Notes: a model not told the origin generated them from the letters alone. Shown: positions 12,958 to 25,384, counted from the stretch's first letter. The stretch: DNA of 64,000 nucleotides from Lantana camara (GCA_037501455.1 CM074864.1:26096001-26160000); one strand, 5' to 3'. Program-made: numbers and translations.

Positions 12958-15932
12958 CCGGTTGCAAAACCGGTGTTCTCGTGTCGTGTGTGAGTCAGTC
13001 TAGGTCGTACGGCTTAGGGACTATATGACAATGTGTGCATTACATTGATCTTAAACATGAACTTGGCTTTCCTTTTTGAATTTTGCTAGACTATCTGTTG
13101 CAATTACCTAAGGATCCTTGCATTAATTGTTGAAAATGTGTCATGAGCATGCACTAATCGCATGCATCTATTCTTGAAGTAAGCTATGATTTATAGGTTA
13201 TGGAGATAATATCAAACCACGGCCAAGTTCGACGAAAAAAAAAAAGAGATCGATTGCAAACTTTTCTGAGACATGGAAGATGGGCAGGATACTCTGGGAA
13301 GAATGTAGAGAATTAGAGATGTGAGACTTCCCAAATGGAGCTAGAGTCAAGGATGAGGATTCGGAATGGGAAGATTGAATCTAGAGATGCGATGGCAGAG
13401 AGACATTTGGTGAAATCGGAATAGGAGTTAATCATGGGATTGTTGGGACTTAAAAAAAAAAAAAAAAAAAAAAATTATGAGAATCTGCTACTTGGAGTGT
13501 TTTAATTGGATTCAGCAAGATCTGTCAACCTAAAGAATGAAGTGAACGAACCTTGAAGATATTTTGATCCCGGATGGGATCGTTGAAGAGGTCTCAATAA
13601 TTAGGAGAGACTAAGATAAAATGGGTCCGGTAGGAGCTGTGTACCTGGGCTCGACAAGAAGGATTTCTGATTAAGCCTGGTGAATTGAAATCAAGTCTAT
13701 CGAAGTTAAGACCGGGAAGAGTTGGACTTGGGTGCTTTGGATTTCGATCGTGATGGGAAACTCATAAACAATAGTCACGGTAATCTTGAGCAAGGTGTTG
13801 AGTGGGAGATGAGTTTGTTTTTCCAAGACCAAGCTGAATTGTCATGTTGTGAAGTTGAAATGGAAGATATGAAGCAACAAATGGAAACGGTAAAGAAAGG
13901 CAACCACTTCTTGCATGGAAATCATGCGCTCAAATGTAAGCAGTCGGAGGTGAATTGAACTTTCGAAAGGGTAAGTGCGGGATTCTTGATTGAGACGACG
14001 ATTGGAAGTAAAGGTCGAATTTAGAGAATAGATTGGATGCTACTCCTTGGAAGTGGAAGATACAAGTTGATTTATAAAGATGCATGGGAATCTCGAAGAC
14101 CGTGGAAAAGGCAAGGAACAATTACCAAGTCAAAGTAACCGCGGGACTTGGAGTAGCAAGGAAAAGCTGTCGAGCTAACTACTTACCCCATTGGTGACAG
14201 GTTCCAAAACATTCATAGCACGTGCATCATATTTTGCATTAATTATTTATTCTCTTGATCTTATGTTATCTGTGCATTTCTAATTGGTTTCGTTGCGCTA
14301 AGGTATTGTATAATTGCTTGATGTAAACGTGACCCATGCATGGTCATTTTAACCCAACATGCATTTTAGTGTTTACTTGATAGGAAGTCCTTCCGCCTCA
14401 ACTATCAAGTATCAGTACAACTGAGCCACATCTGAGTTATGAGGAAGGTGAAATTGGGAAATGAGAACTTCCATTAAGGGATAGGTTAACGGAAACAAGA
14501 ATTCAGAAGGAGAGATGAGACTAGAGTTCCGGACAAGATTAAGAAAGGAGTTTCGGACATCAAGAGAACTAAGGAAGGAGTGAAAGGACAAATCTTTGAT
14601 TTCTATATCAGTTAAACTCCACTTAATGGGAATTATTCATCAAGACTTTCGACAAAAGAAGAATCGATGGAGTTCAACCCGGGACAACAGAAATTTAAGG
14701 GGGAGAGCACGACCGAGGAACAAATTGGACGATTGAAAGGGTGCCCGAAGAAATATTTCAGTAAGAATAATGAAATTGCAAATTAAGGAAGACCTGGGAG
14801 TCTTATTAGTGATGATCAGAAATAAACAAGACGGCTTGAATGGTTAAGTGGTTAAGAGGAGAGTTAAGTTACTCAATTCGGGTTGGAGTCCCTCATTAGG
14901 TATAACGGAAATGGCTTGGAGAATATCCCTATGTATAAAACATGGATCTGAGGATAACAGAATTATAAGGAAGCTTCTGGAAACTCCTAAGTCAGAATTG
15001 ACAAGAGAGAGTGTCGAATCCAGTTAGCATATAATGAAATGATGGCGATCCTGAGTAATCCAATAAAGTACAAAGGGGGTTCAATAATGACAATATTATC
15101 AAGTCTTCGGTTAGTCCCACGATACTTCGGAAGGAAATCTAAGAAGAAACCAAACCGGAAAAAGGTGACCATTGGAGGATTTACATCAAACGACAAGAAT
15201 CATCAAGAACACTCTATCTTCTATTCAAGAAATGTGGGGCCAGATACCGAATAACCCTAAGGGGTTAAAGAGTATGAATAGATAACATGAACGGAAGATG
15301 GGAAAAGGATTCGCGTTCAGGTAGATCCTATTGACAAATACCTCAAGGTAGGGATTGAATCGTCAAGGTGGTCAGGGGTAGTTATTCTCGAGGATATTTT
15401 AAACTTCGATATGAGTAAGATAGTAGCTATGGACCTAACTTCGAGACGGGTGGTCTAAGGGCATTCGGGAAGTCAAGCTCGGTTAATTAAAAAGAATTGG
15501 ATGGTCGAACGAAGATTGTGGGAAATGGTGAAGACTGGAAATAGTACAAGTCAGAACGGATCCAAGAGTATGATCCTTAAAGGATTTATCAATAGCTTCA
15601 CCGAGGAACCTTGAAGAGGTTCAAGACAAGCTGACCACTGAGCTATCTTCAGGATAGATCCTACACTGGACAACGACAACTCTCAGTTCTAAACTTTGAA
15701 ACTTCGGTGAACGGTACTTATAGCATTCATGATACATGCATCCATGAAATTTTAACTTATATAATTTTTATGTTAGGTGCTTCAATCTTGTATTGTGTTA
15801 AATTACTTGGAGTAATTGGATATCAAGGTGGGCGACATTTATTACTTGCTTTGGGTGCCTTACGTGATTTTAAATTTGGTTTTGCGTGAGTTGCTTGGGA
15901 GTATTGGAGACTTCCTTGCTTTATTTTCGGTT

Positions 15933-16093
15933 AAGAGACGGGGATTCTCTTATTTTTGTTTGAGAGACGGGGTACTCTCTTTGTTTGCCAGAGACGGGGT
16001 TCTCTCATTGTTGTTGGAGAGACGGGGTTCTCTCATTGCTGCTCGAGAGACGGGGCTCTCTCCTTGTTGCTTATGAGAGACGGGGAATCTCTC
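15933..16093 (+). repeat. Array of six short hairpins in LARD C
   Basis: Six copies of GAGAGA-CGGGGT-TCTCTC or a close variant start near 15933, 15962, 15990, 16017, 16045 and 16075, about 28 nt apart. Each can fold into a 5-6 bp stem with a CGGGGN loop; spacers between copies are unlike one another. The first copy replaces GAGAGA/TCTCTC with AAGAGA/TCTCTT and keeps pairing. The same motif forms a larger array in element F. Confidence 0.85.
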
Positions 16094-16117
16094 ATTGTTT
16101 GTTTTCAAGCGTACTTT

Positions 16118-16152
16118 GAATCCGAGGATGGATTCTTTTTAAGGGGGAGAGA
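16118..16152 (+). other. Pre-PPT hairpin and polypurine tract of LARD C
   Basis: GAATCC, loop GAGGAT, GGATTC (16118-16135) is followed by TTTTTAAGGGGGAGAGA and the TG of the 3' LTR at 16154. The loop is identical to that of element A although the stem differs. The purine tract (16141-16152) is the expected plus-strand primer. Confidence 0.8.
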
Positions 16153-16153
16153 T

Positions 16154-19100
16154 TGTAACGCCCCAGTTTTTCAGTAATAATAATGTAACGTATTTGTTTA
16201 TAAATTGCGTAAATTAATTATTTAATTATATGATTAATCGTTTATAAATGTTCATATTTGATTTAAACTATAAACTATTGTTACTTTAATTTAATTCATT
16301 TTATTCTACTTTGATATTTAGTGTTTAATTTCTTAATTAAGGTTTCATGTTACCTTAACTGTTTCGGTAATTCTGTTAATTAATTTCAACATGTTATTAG
16401 TTGGCTCTAAATTCATTTAATATGGAATTTAAGTTTTAGTAATTCATTTATAACAATATGAATTCGTTCATGCGCATGAGTGTTCTATTTGTGCTTTGTT
16501 CATATATGTATTGATACCGAAATGTCGTGAAAATTTAATATGTTGTAAATATGTGTGTTATGAACATGCCTGTATGCTCAGTTTATGTTTTCGGATTCAT
16601 TTGACGTGTTTATGAATTTAATTTTGATTGTGGAACCAAGTCGGGGGCTAACGAGCAATTAGCGCACCCTTGGTTCCGTGCGTGATATCTTGAGCTCGGG
16701 AATTCGGATTCGAATTCCGTCAACTCCGTTGCCTTCGTATAGACGATTCGGAGACAATGGAACTAGCCTCATACCTTTTTGGAATCATTAAGACCTTCGA
16801 AATCCAACCGTAACGGACAACTCGTGCAAGAAGAGCTCCTTTTGTTGACTAATCTCCTTGGTGGGACCCTTTTTACTTAACCAAACCTAACCAAAGATTA
16901 ACCATGACTTGTGTACCTTGGGTTAAGCCTTTTTATTCCCCTTTAGCTCTGAAAAACCGAGAGAAATATCTCCCTTTTCTGCAGCTACTGATCGAGAGAG
17001 AGAGATAGAGGAGAAGAGAGGAAAACTTGGCCAATCTTGTAATTTTGAGCTCAAACCACTTCCTTCTTTCATCAAATCTTCAAGGTATGAATATTTATGT
17101 CTTCTCTACTCTATTATGCTTGATTTCATCTACTTACAACATGATTTGGATCAGATTTGGTTAGGGTTTGAGTGTTGGGTTTTGTATGAACTTTTGGGGA
17201 TTTTTGCTCTTGTGACCTATTTGCTTGTGTAGCTGATTTCCTTGCTTGTAAATGAGTATATGAGCTTGTTTCTTGGCTTATTTCTTTCCTAACTGATAGT
17301 ATATGATGTTAGGAGGATTTCTTCTCTTGCTCCTTTTAAAAAATTTTGAGATATGGAGCTCCAAACTTGATGATCTAATTGATTCCCCTGTTTTTCGAAC
17401 TGCTGTGTGAAATTTTGTGTTGTTGCTTGATCAAATGGCCTCCATTTCGTGTGAAATTGCTTGGAGTTGATGTACACTCATTGTTATATATGTTAGCATT
17501 CATGTTTCAAGTATTTGGATCCATTTGAAGCCTCAAAACCGAAATACATGGCCTGTTTTTATGCATGCTCCATGACAGATTTGTTGCTGTTGCCTATGTG
17601 TGGTTGTTGGTCACCCTAATGTGCTTTAAATTGTGCCATTTTGCATATATATGATGTATATTAGTTGTTTAGTATGTTAGCATGCATTCCCCAAAGTTTC
17701 AGATCCAAACTCAACCCCTAAGCACTTGATCAAGGCATGATGGAATCATTAGGGCTCATATGTGCGATTTTGGCGACCCAGTTTTGTTGCATGGATTCGA
17801 TGATCTTAACGTGTGATTTAGCCTTTGCACTCTAAATGAAAAATGTTCATAATATGCCAAATATGTTGTATATTAAGTTTCAGAGCATTTGGAGTTCATT
17901 TGGTATGTTTTTGGATTGAGTTTGTAAGGGTTCAGTTTTTGCCAGTTTAACTTTGTGAACGGTTTTAGTTCTGTACCGTGACACCCCCGTGTCTCATTTA
18001 CTCATAAGAGTGAGACACGGGCGTGTCACACCTTCTGGGAAGCTCTGTACTGAGCCACGCCCGTGGCTCAGTTTGGCTAAGGGAGGTGACACCCCCGTGT
18101 CCCTTCCCCTGCGCAGTCCGTGTTGCTTCCTTTTTGGTTTTTGATTTGTTTCACCTCTTGAATGGCTTTATCTCCTTTTGTGTTGAACTAGGAACTTGTT
18201 TTACTATGTGTTAGGAGTATTTTGGTTTAATTTCATGGCATTTGGATGTGTTATAGGCATGCTTTTATTTAATGCCGTTTATGTGTGTTTATATGTCGCT
18301 TATGAATCGCATCACTTATTTTCTATATCATAAGACTTCTTCTTGTTGTCAAACCTTGGATATATGCTATGTTATGTAATATGAGGTATGTGGTAGCATT
18401 ATGGAAGAGCTTGAACATGTTCTATGCTCCTATTTGAGTTCTTGAAATAAATTGATTGGGAATATGAATTGAATGATAATGAATGAATGAGTGAATGACT
18501 TGGATATATAGTTAAATGCCTTAATAATGCACATGAACATTTCATGACTTAATATGATCCTTATGCCTTCATATCATGCTTGAGCATTGCCGTGCGTCAT
18601 ATATGGTCCATTTAGAGTCTTAAGGCTCACGAACACGTCTTGTGGTCTTTTGTACAGTTTATCTCCAGGGTGGAGAGCTTTTGATCGTTCAGGCACTTGG
18701 TGCTCGATCCTTGTTTCATCACGGTTCAGGTGAGGGTGGTTTTTTTTTTTAGCTATGTAACAAACCCTACAACCCTTATGTGAAAAGCTTTGGCCAAAAC
18801 CTTATGATTTTATATATATATGGTTTTCAAATGAAGTTATCGAGTAAATTCTTCTGAATTATACGTATGAGCGTATATAAGCCTAAAAATGGTTTTGTAT
18901 TGAGGCTATGCTCCAAACCGTGTGTCTTCATGCTAGCTACGGATTAGGATGACACGGAGAGGTACGTATATAGCATATGCCGAATTATACGGTAAGGTAT
19001 GATTTCTTATAGTATGTATCATACGTATGAATTGATATGTTTGGCGAGACACATTTAGGATTTCTGATTTCTCGGGCCCCGGGACTTGGTATATGTGGCT

Positions 19101-20155
19101 AACCGAGGAAGCAAGGGCTGACGGGGATCCCATATACTAGTCCCAACCAAACTACGGTGATACCGGCCCTCGCTAGGAGATTTAGCGGGGAATGGGAGCT
19201 GAGTGCCTTTGGGGGAGTCATGAAACCCCATTGGCCTATGTCTGAGGTGGTCGGGTCTTGCTAACCCGTCCACCACCCGGAGGAAGAAGGTTTGTTATGA
19301 TTTACGTCTTTTCTTATATATGTTATGTTATGATTATGCACCGTGCGGGAAGGCCGGGACACGGATTGCCCAAACGATTATGATTTATGATATATGGTCT
19401 GCATGTATTATGATATATCACATGAACACCTAATCAACATACTAATGATATTTGTCATACACGGTCGGAGTTTGGTTGGAGATTGTGCACGCTCACTCGC
19501 CGAGCCTTATATTTATGTATGATTTATGAGAGTAATGAATTTAATATGAATTAGTCGTAAAAGTCGAGCATTGTTTACCTATTTTCTTGCCCTTTTTGGG
19601 AACTAATTCCAAATAAAACCTTGTTCGGAATTTATGACTTGCATGTGCATGTTTTATATATATATTTATCGCTCCTGCTCACTCAGTCTTCTAGAGACTG
19701 ACCCCTTTCCCTCCCCATTCTTTTAGTGTGCAGGTTTGACCTTTGGAGTTTCGGGCTAGGCGGAGGTGTTGGAGTCTTTAAGTTGGTCGAGTTAGGTTAG
19801 GGGAGTCCCTGCACTCATTCATGTATTGGATTTATGTTTGATTCGATTCTGTAGTTCCGAACTTGAATATTTATGTAATTGTTATTGAATTGACTTTACT
19901 GGGTTTTGCTATGTTTTAAAAAGAGGCCTGAAGAGCCCAAATTCTACTTATTGTTGGTATGATTGAACTTTGGCTTTGCTGCATTATATTTTGTGGATTG
20001 GTAAGCATTGCAGGGTCTAGCTCCGCCTGGCTTAGGAAGGCTTTTATGTTTGTCTCCCGTTCGCTATGGTTTGATATGGGTGCGGATTAGCTGTTTCGTT
20101 ACTCGTGTTGAGCCATAGTGCGGGGGATGTGGCGCCTCACGTGCGGGGTGCTACA
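16154..20155 (+). mobile_element. LARD C, 3' LTR
   Basis: A near-identical copy of 8937-12937. The palindrome cluster recurs at 17978-18101 and the GC-rich island at about 19068-19293. It ends GGTGCTACA at 20155, followed by the duplicated agtaa. Confidence 0.93.
17978..18101. repeat. Palindrome cluster in C 3' LTR
   Basis: Same palindromes as at 10761-10884, shifted by 7217 bp. The 52-nt hairpin (17978-18029) and the 24-nt palindrome (18049-18072) are unchanged between the two LTRs. Confidence 0.85.
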
Positions 20156-20285
20156 AGTAAGGATGCTAGTTCTCTAGTTAGTGTTTAGGCTTAACCTAGG
20201 GTTTCGTTTATCTTGGAGAAAGGATGGTGTTCAACACATGAACCAAAAGAATTTCATTAGCTCTAAAGGGGAGCATGAGCTCCCC

Positions 20286-20293
20286 TATATATA
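20286..20293 (-). promoter_or_regulatory. TATA box of LTR B
   Basis: TATATATA inside a CCCCTATATATAGGC context, the only good TATA element of B in the expected orientation. Downstream on the minus strand is a GAGCTCATGCTCCCCTTTAG stretch that would form the start of the transcript. Confidence 0.55.
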
Positions 20294-20620
20294 GGCAAAG
20301 GGGAGGGACGCCGAATCTAGTCCTTGTTGGGCAAGGATTTGGTCCCTCTCTCTCCTATTTACTTGATCATCAAGTATTTTCCAACTTTGACTTTGAATTC
20401 TAATTCAAATCAACTTTCAAGAGAGCTAAAAATATCCAAACTATTTTTGGATAATTTTATACTTTATTTAAAATAAATAACTTATTTTATCTAATTAATT
20501 AATTCATAATTAATTAACTAGATTATTTTCTCCAAAATAAGACTTTCTTTTTAATTCAAAATTAAACCAAAGTCTATTAAATAATTAACAAATTAATTAT
20601 TTAATATATTATTAAACAAT

Positions 20621-20689
20621 CACGTGTGGCACACGTGTCACAATGACACGTGTCCAGTCACGTGACCCACACGTGTGGTTTCACACGTG
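20621..20689. promoter_or_regulatory. Cluster of six G-boxes (CACGTG) in LTR B
   Basis: CACGTG occurs at 20621, 20632, 20647, 20659, 20670 and 20684, spaced 11, 15, 12, 11 and 14 bp, most inside ACACGTGT. CACGTG is the core recognised by plant bZIP and bHLH factors, including ABA-response (ABRE) binders. The cluster lies about 330-400 bp upstream of the TATA box in LTR orientation, where an LTR enhancer would be. Confidence 0.65.
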
Positions 20690-21847
20690 TGGAACCCTCT
20701 TGGCCCGATTAACTCGTTTAATCATTTTCAAGCCTCAACTCATGTAACCAAGTTGTTGTGTGTGACCCTCTAGGTTCTCAATTCAATTAGCAGTGACCCT
20801 AATTAATTAATTCACTAATTAATTAATCAGTCCACAGATTAAACGACCATAGTCTAGCAACAGGTGTTTAACCCCTAGCTGAATTGGAATATTCGGATTC
20901 GACAGAACCTTTAAGTCATTGATTCATGTGAGATACAATCCTCCTACTTACTATCTCTCAACCAAGATCTAGGGCAAGGGAATAATCAGAACCCTAATAA
21001 TCCGGTCTTAAAGCTAAGTGCATTTCATATCCATTTGATCTCAATCCAAGAAACCCTTTTCTTGATGTCTTGATCTACTGCCTTGGCCAAGGACTCCATA
21101 TGGCATATGAATGACTTACACAATAAGAGATCACCTTGCATATGCAAGTGTAGGTCCTTTCTTGAATCTCATTCACTTTCATGAATCACTTGTGCAGCCC
21201 CAGCATAAGCCTTGAATCAGTTGTCTAAGGCGACACCCTTTAAAGCTTATACCAAAGACTACAGAGTTAATTCATAAAGTGACAAGGAACCTCAAGTCTA
21301 AGGATCAATTAATCACATCAATGACTCGTGAGATATTTCCTAATCTGGAAGTTTCCATTTCCTAAAATAGAAACTTCCTTTCCCATTTAGGAATGTTCTC
21401 ACACGGGGCACCTCAGTGAACTTACTTATTAAAGTAAGCACCCTCATGTATCACGCACGTATCAACTATACACTTTGCACCTCCATGAAACAAGGTGGTC
21501 CTTCTTAAGGGCGTGATCCCACAAGCAAGCCTTAGAGGGGTCAGGTTGACACTCCCACTGTCTGTAGGACTCATCGGCTTGGAGTATTTTACTAATCATG
21601 ACTTATGTGATATAGGGCTCATTTCATGAACCATTTCACCTAAATGGTAGAGTCCTAAAGTCATCAGGATTAGGGGAGTTCTCATACATGCACACATAAT
21701 GGAAACACTCAAAACACGTATTGGCATATAAAGAAGTGTTTGCCTATGATCAATCGTATATTATTCAAAGATTGTCTGTGATACAAGAAAAGTCCCAAAT
21801 CAGATTACGTCGAATCGGCTTTCTAGGGCACTATTCCTAACATGTCA

Positions 21848-22486
21848 CTCCACGAATCCATTTTACCTTGAGTTTCCTCAAAGATCCTCGCCTCTTTGTT
21901 AATCCACACCACAATTTCGAACACCTTCACGGCCTTTCCTTTGTTTCTCCCATGAGTTAATTCATCCCATTGAGTCCAAATAGGTACCCTATGTAGTAGA
22001 GCCATATATATCGATCTTCTAAGTGTCCCTCTACCACTGTATCCCCAAATTCGAGCCTCCTATTCTGGATCCTAACCCTTGGACCATAACCCTATTTAGG
22101 AAGGCCACAAGTCTCGAATTCCCTATATACTTCCCCGGTGCATCCTTCCTATCTTTCATGCCTAAGAACGAACTTGCAATAGATCGTTACTATCGTAGAA
22201 ATTGGCCGTGGTTTGATATTATCTTCATAATCTATAAATCATAACTCGTTTAAAGAATATATGCATGCGATTAGTGCATGCTTATGTCACGTATTTAACA
22301 CGAAAGGCACGGATTCAAAGCGAGAGTGCAACACATAATTAAACAAGATTTAAAAGGAAAAGCAATTTTATGTTCAAGATCGATGCAATGCACACATTAT
22401 CACGTAGTTCCTAAGCCGTGCGACCTAGACTCGACACAACATGGCACTAGAACTCCGGTTTTGTAACCTGGAGTTCTGATACCACT
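21848..22486 (-). mobile_element. LARD A interior, 5' part, with primer site
   Basis: Sequence between the right end of B (duplication tgtca, 21843-21847) and the right LTR of A. On the minus strand it begins with a PBS-like TGGTATCAGAAC (22484-22473), one mismatch from the initiator-Met site, followed by AGGTTACAAAACCGG, which parallels the sequence after the PBS of C and F. Otherwise no coding motif was seen. Confidence 0.7.
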
Positions 22487-24602
22487 GAGAGCCCGGTCCA
22501 CCCATGAAATGGGAGTCCATATATGAACCGAGCTCACGGCAAATGGAGACAGAAAAAAACTAACCTATTAGACAGGACTAGACCCTGTACCAATCAATTC
22601 AACAAAACAAAGAATGCGGAAACAATACAATTCATGCAAACATATTCAATATAACAACAAGAATATAAATACGAGTTCAACTAAAACAGAAGCACCTATC
22701 TTATCCTATCCCGAATCCAATCCAATCCAAGTATATACAAACGGGTTCAACTAGAGTCCTAGAAGCCTGTCCCGAATTCAATAAAATAATAAAGATACAA
22801 TGTGGCCTATAAGGCCCAGTTCAATGCAGGAAATGAAGGTACGGTACGATGCAATGCAAGCAGGACCACAGAACCTGCAAGACAGACTAAAAACAACGAG
22901 AGCGAGGTGTCAGCCAACTGACTGAGTGAAGGGGTTAACACACGCGTATAAATATAAACAGGCTGTCAGGCAAGCGTAATTCTACTATACGTGATATGTT
23001 ATTAAAACAGGTAACAGAAATAAAGATTCAATTAACACCTACGGGTGGAATTATGTCAACTCATGCGGTCAGGTAATCAGGATATACAATGCTTGTGTCG
23101 ATATCCGTACGCCCTCTGTTGATACCCGTTTTACCTTAATCCTCCACGAACTCCAGTTGCTGCATCAAGACTGGGGGCATGCCAGAGGTCACGAATATCT
23201 ATGCAGTTACATTTTAGGAGACCCGGTGAGAAAGGGTATTTCATCCATCCTGGACTCCATTTTTCACTTATTACATGACAGGAACAATAAACAGTCAGGC
23301 AGGCAAGAATCAGGATTGTATAGTTATTTATACAAGAAACAAGCTTAATTTAACCTCCTTCTCCGGTGATGGTTCGGGTAGCTAACCCTAGCCATCCAGT
23401 AGCAGTGGTCTGTGGGTTCATGACTCCCCAGACCGGAATCCCATCTTCTACCAAACCTCTTGGCAGATGTCCGGGTTGGTCCAACACTGTGCGACTTATG
23501 CAAGAGGTCACCGTCGGCCCGATGCCTCCACGGTTCGCTCAATACATAAGCCCTAGGGCCCACGATCGGTAACAATGGTCCACACCAGCTAGCCCAGCGC
23601 TAGAAGAATCGGGGGCAATCAATATCTCGCAAAACAGGTTTAAGGTTAACACTACACAGTTTATAAAGTATTTTCGGTACATATCCGGTATAAAAGATAC
23701 GACTAGTTTTATATGAAAACCATTTGGTTTATTTAACACATGCAAGGTTATAGGTCGTTTATGAAGGAAAACCCTCACCTCCAAGTGCAAGAAGGACCAA
23801 GAGAAGAACCACGAAACTGGAAAGTCTCCACCGAGGAGATCACTGTGCAAGAAGGGCAATGACAATATACTCGTGAGACAAGACTCAAATGAACCAATTA
23901 GAACGCGCGGAAAATGCTCATGAAGTGGTGAACGTGTCATGGTATGATTCAATATGCAATTAATCATAAATATTTCTTGAAATGGTGTGATCGTGTTCAT
24001 ATGCTCAATTACTCAAACAAATTCAATTCATATATAAAGCACGAGTTCAAACAATCAAGCAAAAGCAAGTAAGGACTGAGGAGAGTCAAATAATAACATA
24101 ATTATCAAGTAATCAAGCATAAAATTCATATAAATCACATACGGGAGCTAAGGGAGTGGAAGGAAAGCAAGAAGAAAGGTTTTGGCCAAGTTTAGGAAAA
24201 GCTGACAGTTTTTTAAAATTGCGCGTGCTGTAGAAAAATGGGAATATCTAGAGTTCTAGAAGGTGGAATTGGGTTTCGTTTGTTGGATAAGAAACTAGAA
24301 AAGTATACCTTTAAAATGGTATGTGTCTCAAGTCATGGTTCAAAGGGAGGTGAAAATGCCATAGACCCGAAGTTGGATGAATGCAGATTCCCGGGCGAAG
24401 TGGCGAGACCAAAGAGAATTGATTATATCTCACAAGCTAGAAAAGATATTGAGGTGATTCCAATTGGAGGATGTTCTAGACTTAAAGAGGTTTAAGGTTT
24501 TATAAATTCAGGTCAATCGAAGCTCATTTGGATAGGTAACGGAGAACAAAACGGGAACAAAAAAGAATAAAAGGACAAAATGGTAGGCCAGTCTAAATGG
24601 GT

Positions 24603-24725
24603 GGTAACGGGGGTTAACACTTCTAAGGCAAAAATGGGTAACGGGGGTTAACGGAGGCAGGTGATAAAATGAACAAGGTAACGGGTGTTAACAAATTTAA
24701 GCACAAAAGGGGTAACGGGCATTAC
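24603..24725. repeat. Four GGTAACGGG-GTTAAC repeats in the right LTR of A
   Basis: Near-identical GGTAACGGGNGTTAAC units start at 24603, 24637, 24677 and 24711 (the last is GGTAACGGGCATTAC), 34, 40 and 34 bp apart. Each is loosely self-complementary (GTAAC...GTTA). The block is absent from the left LTR. Confidence 0.75.
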
Positions 24726-25384
24726 TCCCCCTGAACTGCAACTCCAAGTTCCGCCTTCAATGGCGGAAAACATACCCAAACACACACAACCACTACACCA
24801 CAACCCAAAATCACACAATAATCAAGCCATGAGACGTATATAATATATAGATCACGTATTTGCATGTTAGAGCTCGTAAAAAGGCTTGAACATGTCAAAC
24901 CCCGACCCCCTACACTATTCACATCTTCCCCTATTAGCACATGGGCAATGATTCAATTTACAATATATACATAGAATTGAAGCACGTAATGAGAGGAAAA
25001 CAAATCTTACTTTAGGTTGTTGATCGGACGGTTGGATCTCGAGAACTCGAGCTCAAAGGTTCATGGCCAAAAAGGGGAAAAATTCTTCTCCTTCTCTTCT
25101 TCCTTGGCTTGAACGTGGAAAATGAAAGAGGGAGGAAGACTTGGCTCCTTTTTGGGGCTGAGTTAAATGGGTCGTATTATGCGGGTAGGGTCGAAAGGTA
25201 TCCGGTCTATTCGGATCGGATTTTAAAATGGTAGGGCGATCAAATGGCTTAGAAATTAAAAGGTTAATTCATTGAATCCGAATCATCAAAACAAACTCAA
25301 TGTGAAGGTTAGAATTTGAATCCGATTTCCCGAGCTCAAGGTAACCACAAACGGCCCCAAAATACCCTAATTACGATTAGGTCC

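Larger units (their letters stand above)
12938..16153 (+). mobile_element. LARD C, internal region, non-coding
   Basis: After an 8-nt spacer comes the primer site, then about 3.1 kb that is strongly purine-rich on the plus strand, with a 23-base A run at 13452-13474. The longest frames (for example 13722-13958 and 15039-15254) resemble no retroelement protein. The last 220 bp hold a hairpin array, the pre-PPT hairpin and the polypurine tract. Confidence 0.85.
8937..20155 (+). mobile_element. LARD C, complete young non-autonomous LTR retrotransposon
   Basis: The LTRs are 8937-12937 (4001 bp) and 16154-20155 (4002 bp), each TGTAACGCCCC...GGGGTGCTACA. They flank a 3.2-kb interior with an initiator-Met primer site and a polypurine tract. 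The duplication agtaa is perfect (8932-8936 and 20156-20160). By eye the LTRs differ at about 25 positions (roughly 99.4% identity), so insertion is recent. There is no long open frame and no recognisable retroelement domain, so its proteins must have come from elsewhere. Size and layout match the LARD class (LTRs of about 4 kb, non-coding interior of about 3 kb). The partner is probably Ty3/gypsy, perhaps chromoviral judging by the LTR ends, but that is inference. Confidence 0.93.
8349..21842 (-). mobile_element. Solo copia-type LTR B (about 2.3 kb), split by LARD C
   Basis: The two halves, 8349-8936 and 20161-21842, make one unit running TGTTGGAA... to ...TTCCTAACA with a perfect flanking duplication tgtca at 8344-8348 and 21843-21847. 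Orientation is taken from a TATATATA box that works on the minus strand (20293-20286) and from the TGTTAGGAATAGTG start typical of many copia LTRs. No primer site, polypurine tract or coding interior lies between the ends apart from nested C, so it is a solo LTR, presumably left by LTR-LTR recombination. At about 2.3 kb it is long for a copia LTR, so the superfamily is less certain than the boundaries. Confidence 0.82.

Noticed and set aside
13722..13958. A possible gag in the C interior
   Set aside because: 78 residues, no gag or knuckle features, purine-rich composition gives Glu/Lys-rich chance frames.
23539..24000. A 153-residue minus-strand frame in the A LTR
   Set aside because: The left LTR equivalent (4066-4383) is shorter and partly made of E sequence; no domain recognised.
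24238..24495. An 85-residue plus-strand frame in the A LTR
   Set aside because: Antisense to the LTR and broken by an indel in the left LTR (near 4780), so not conserved.
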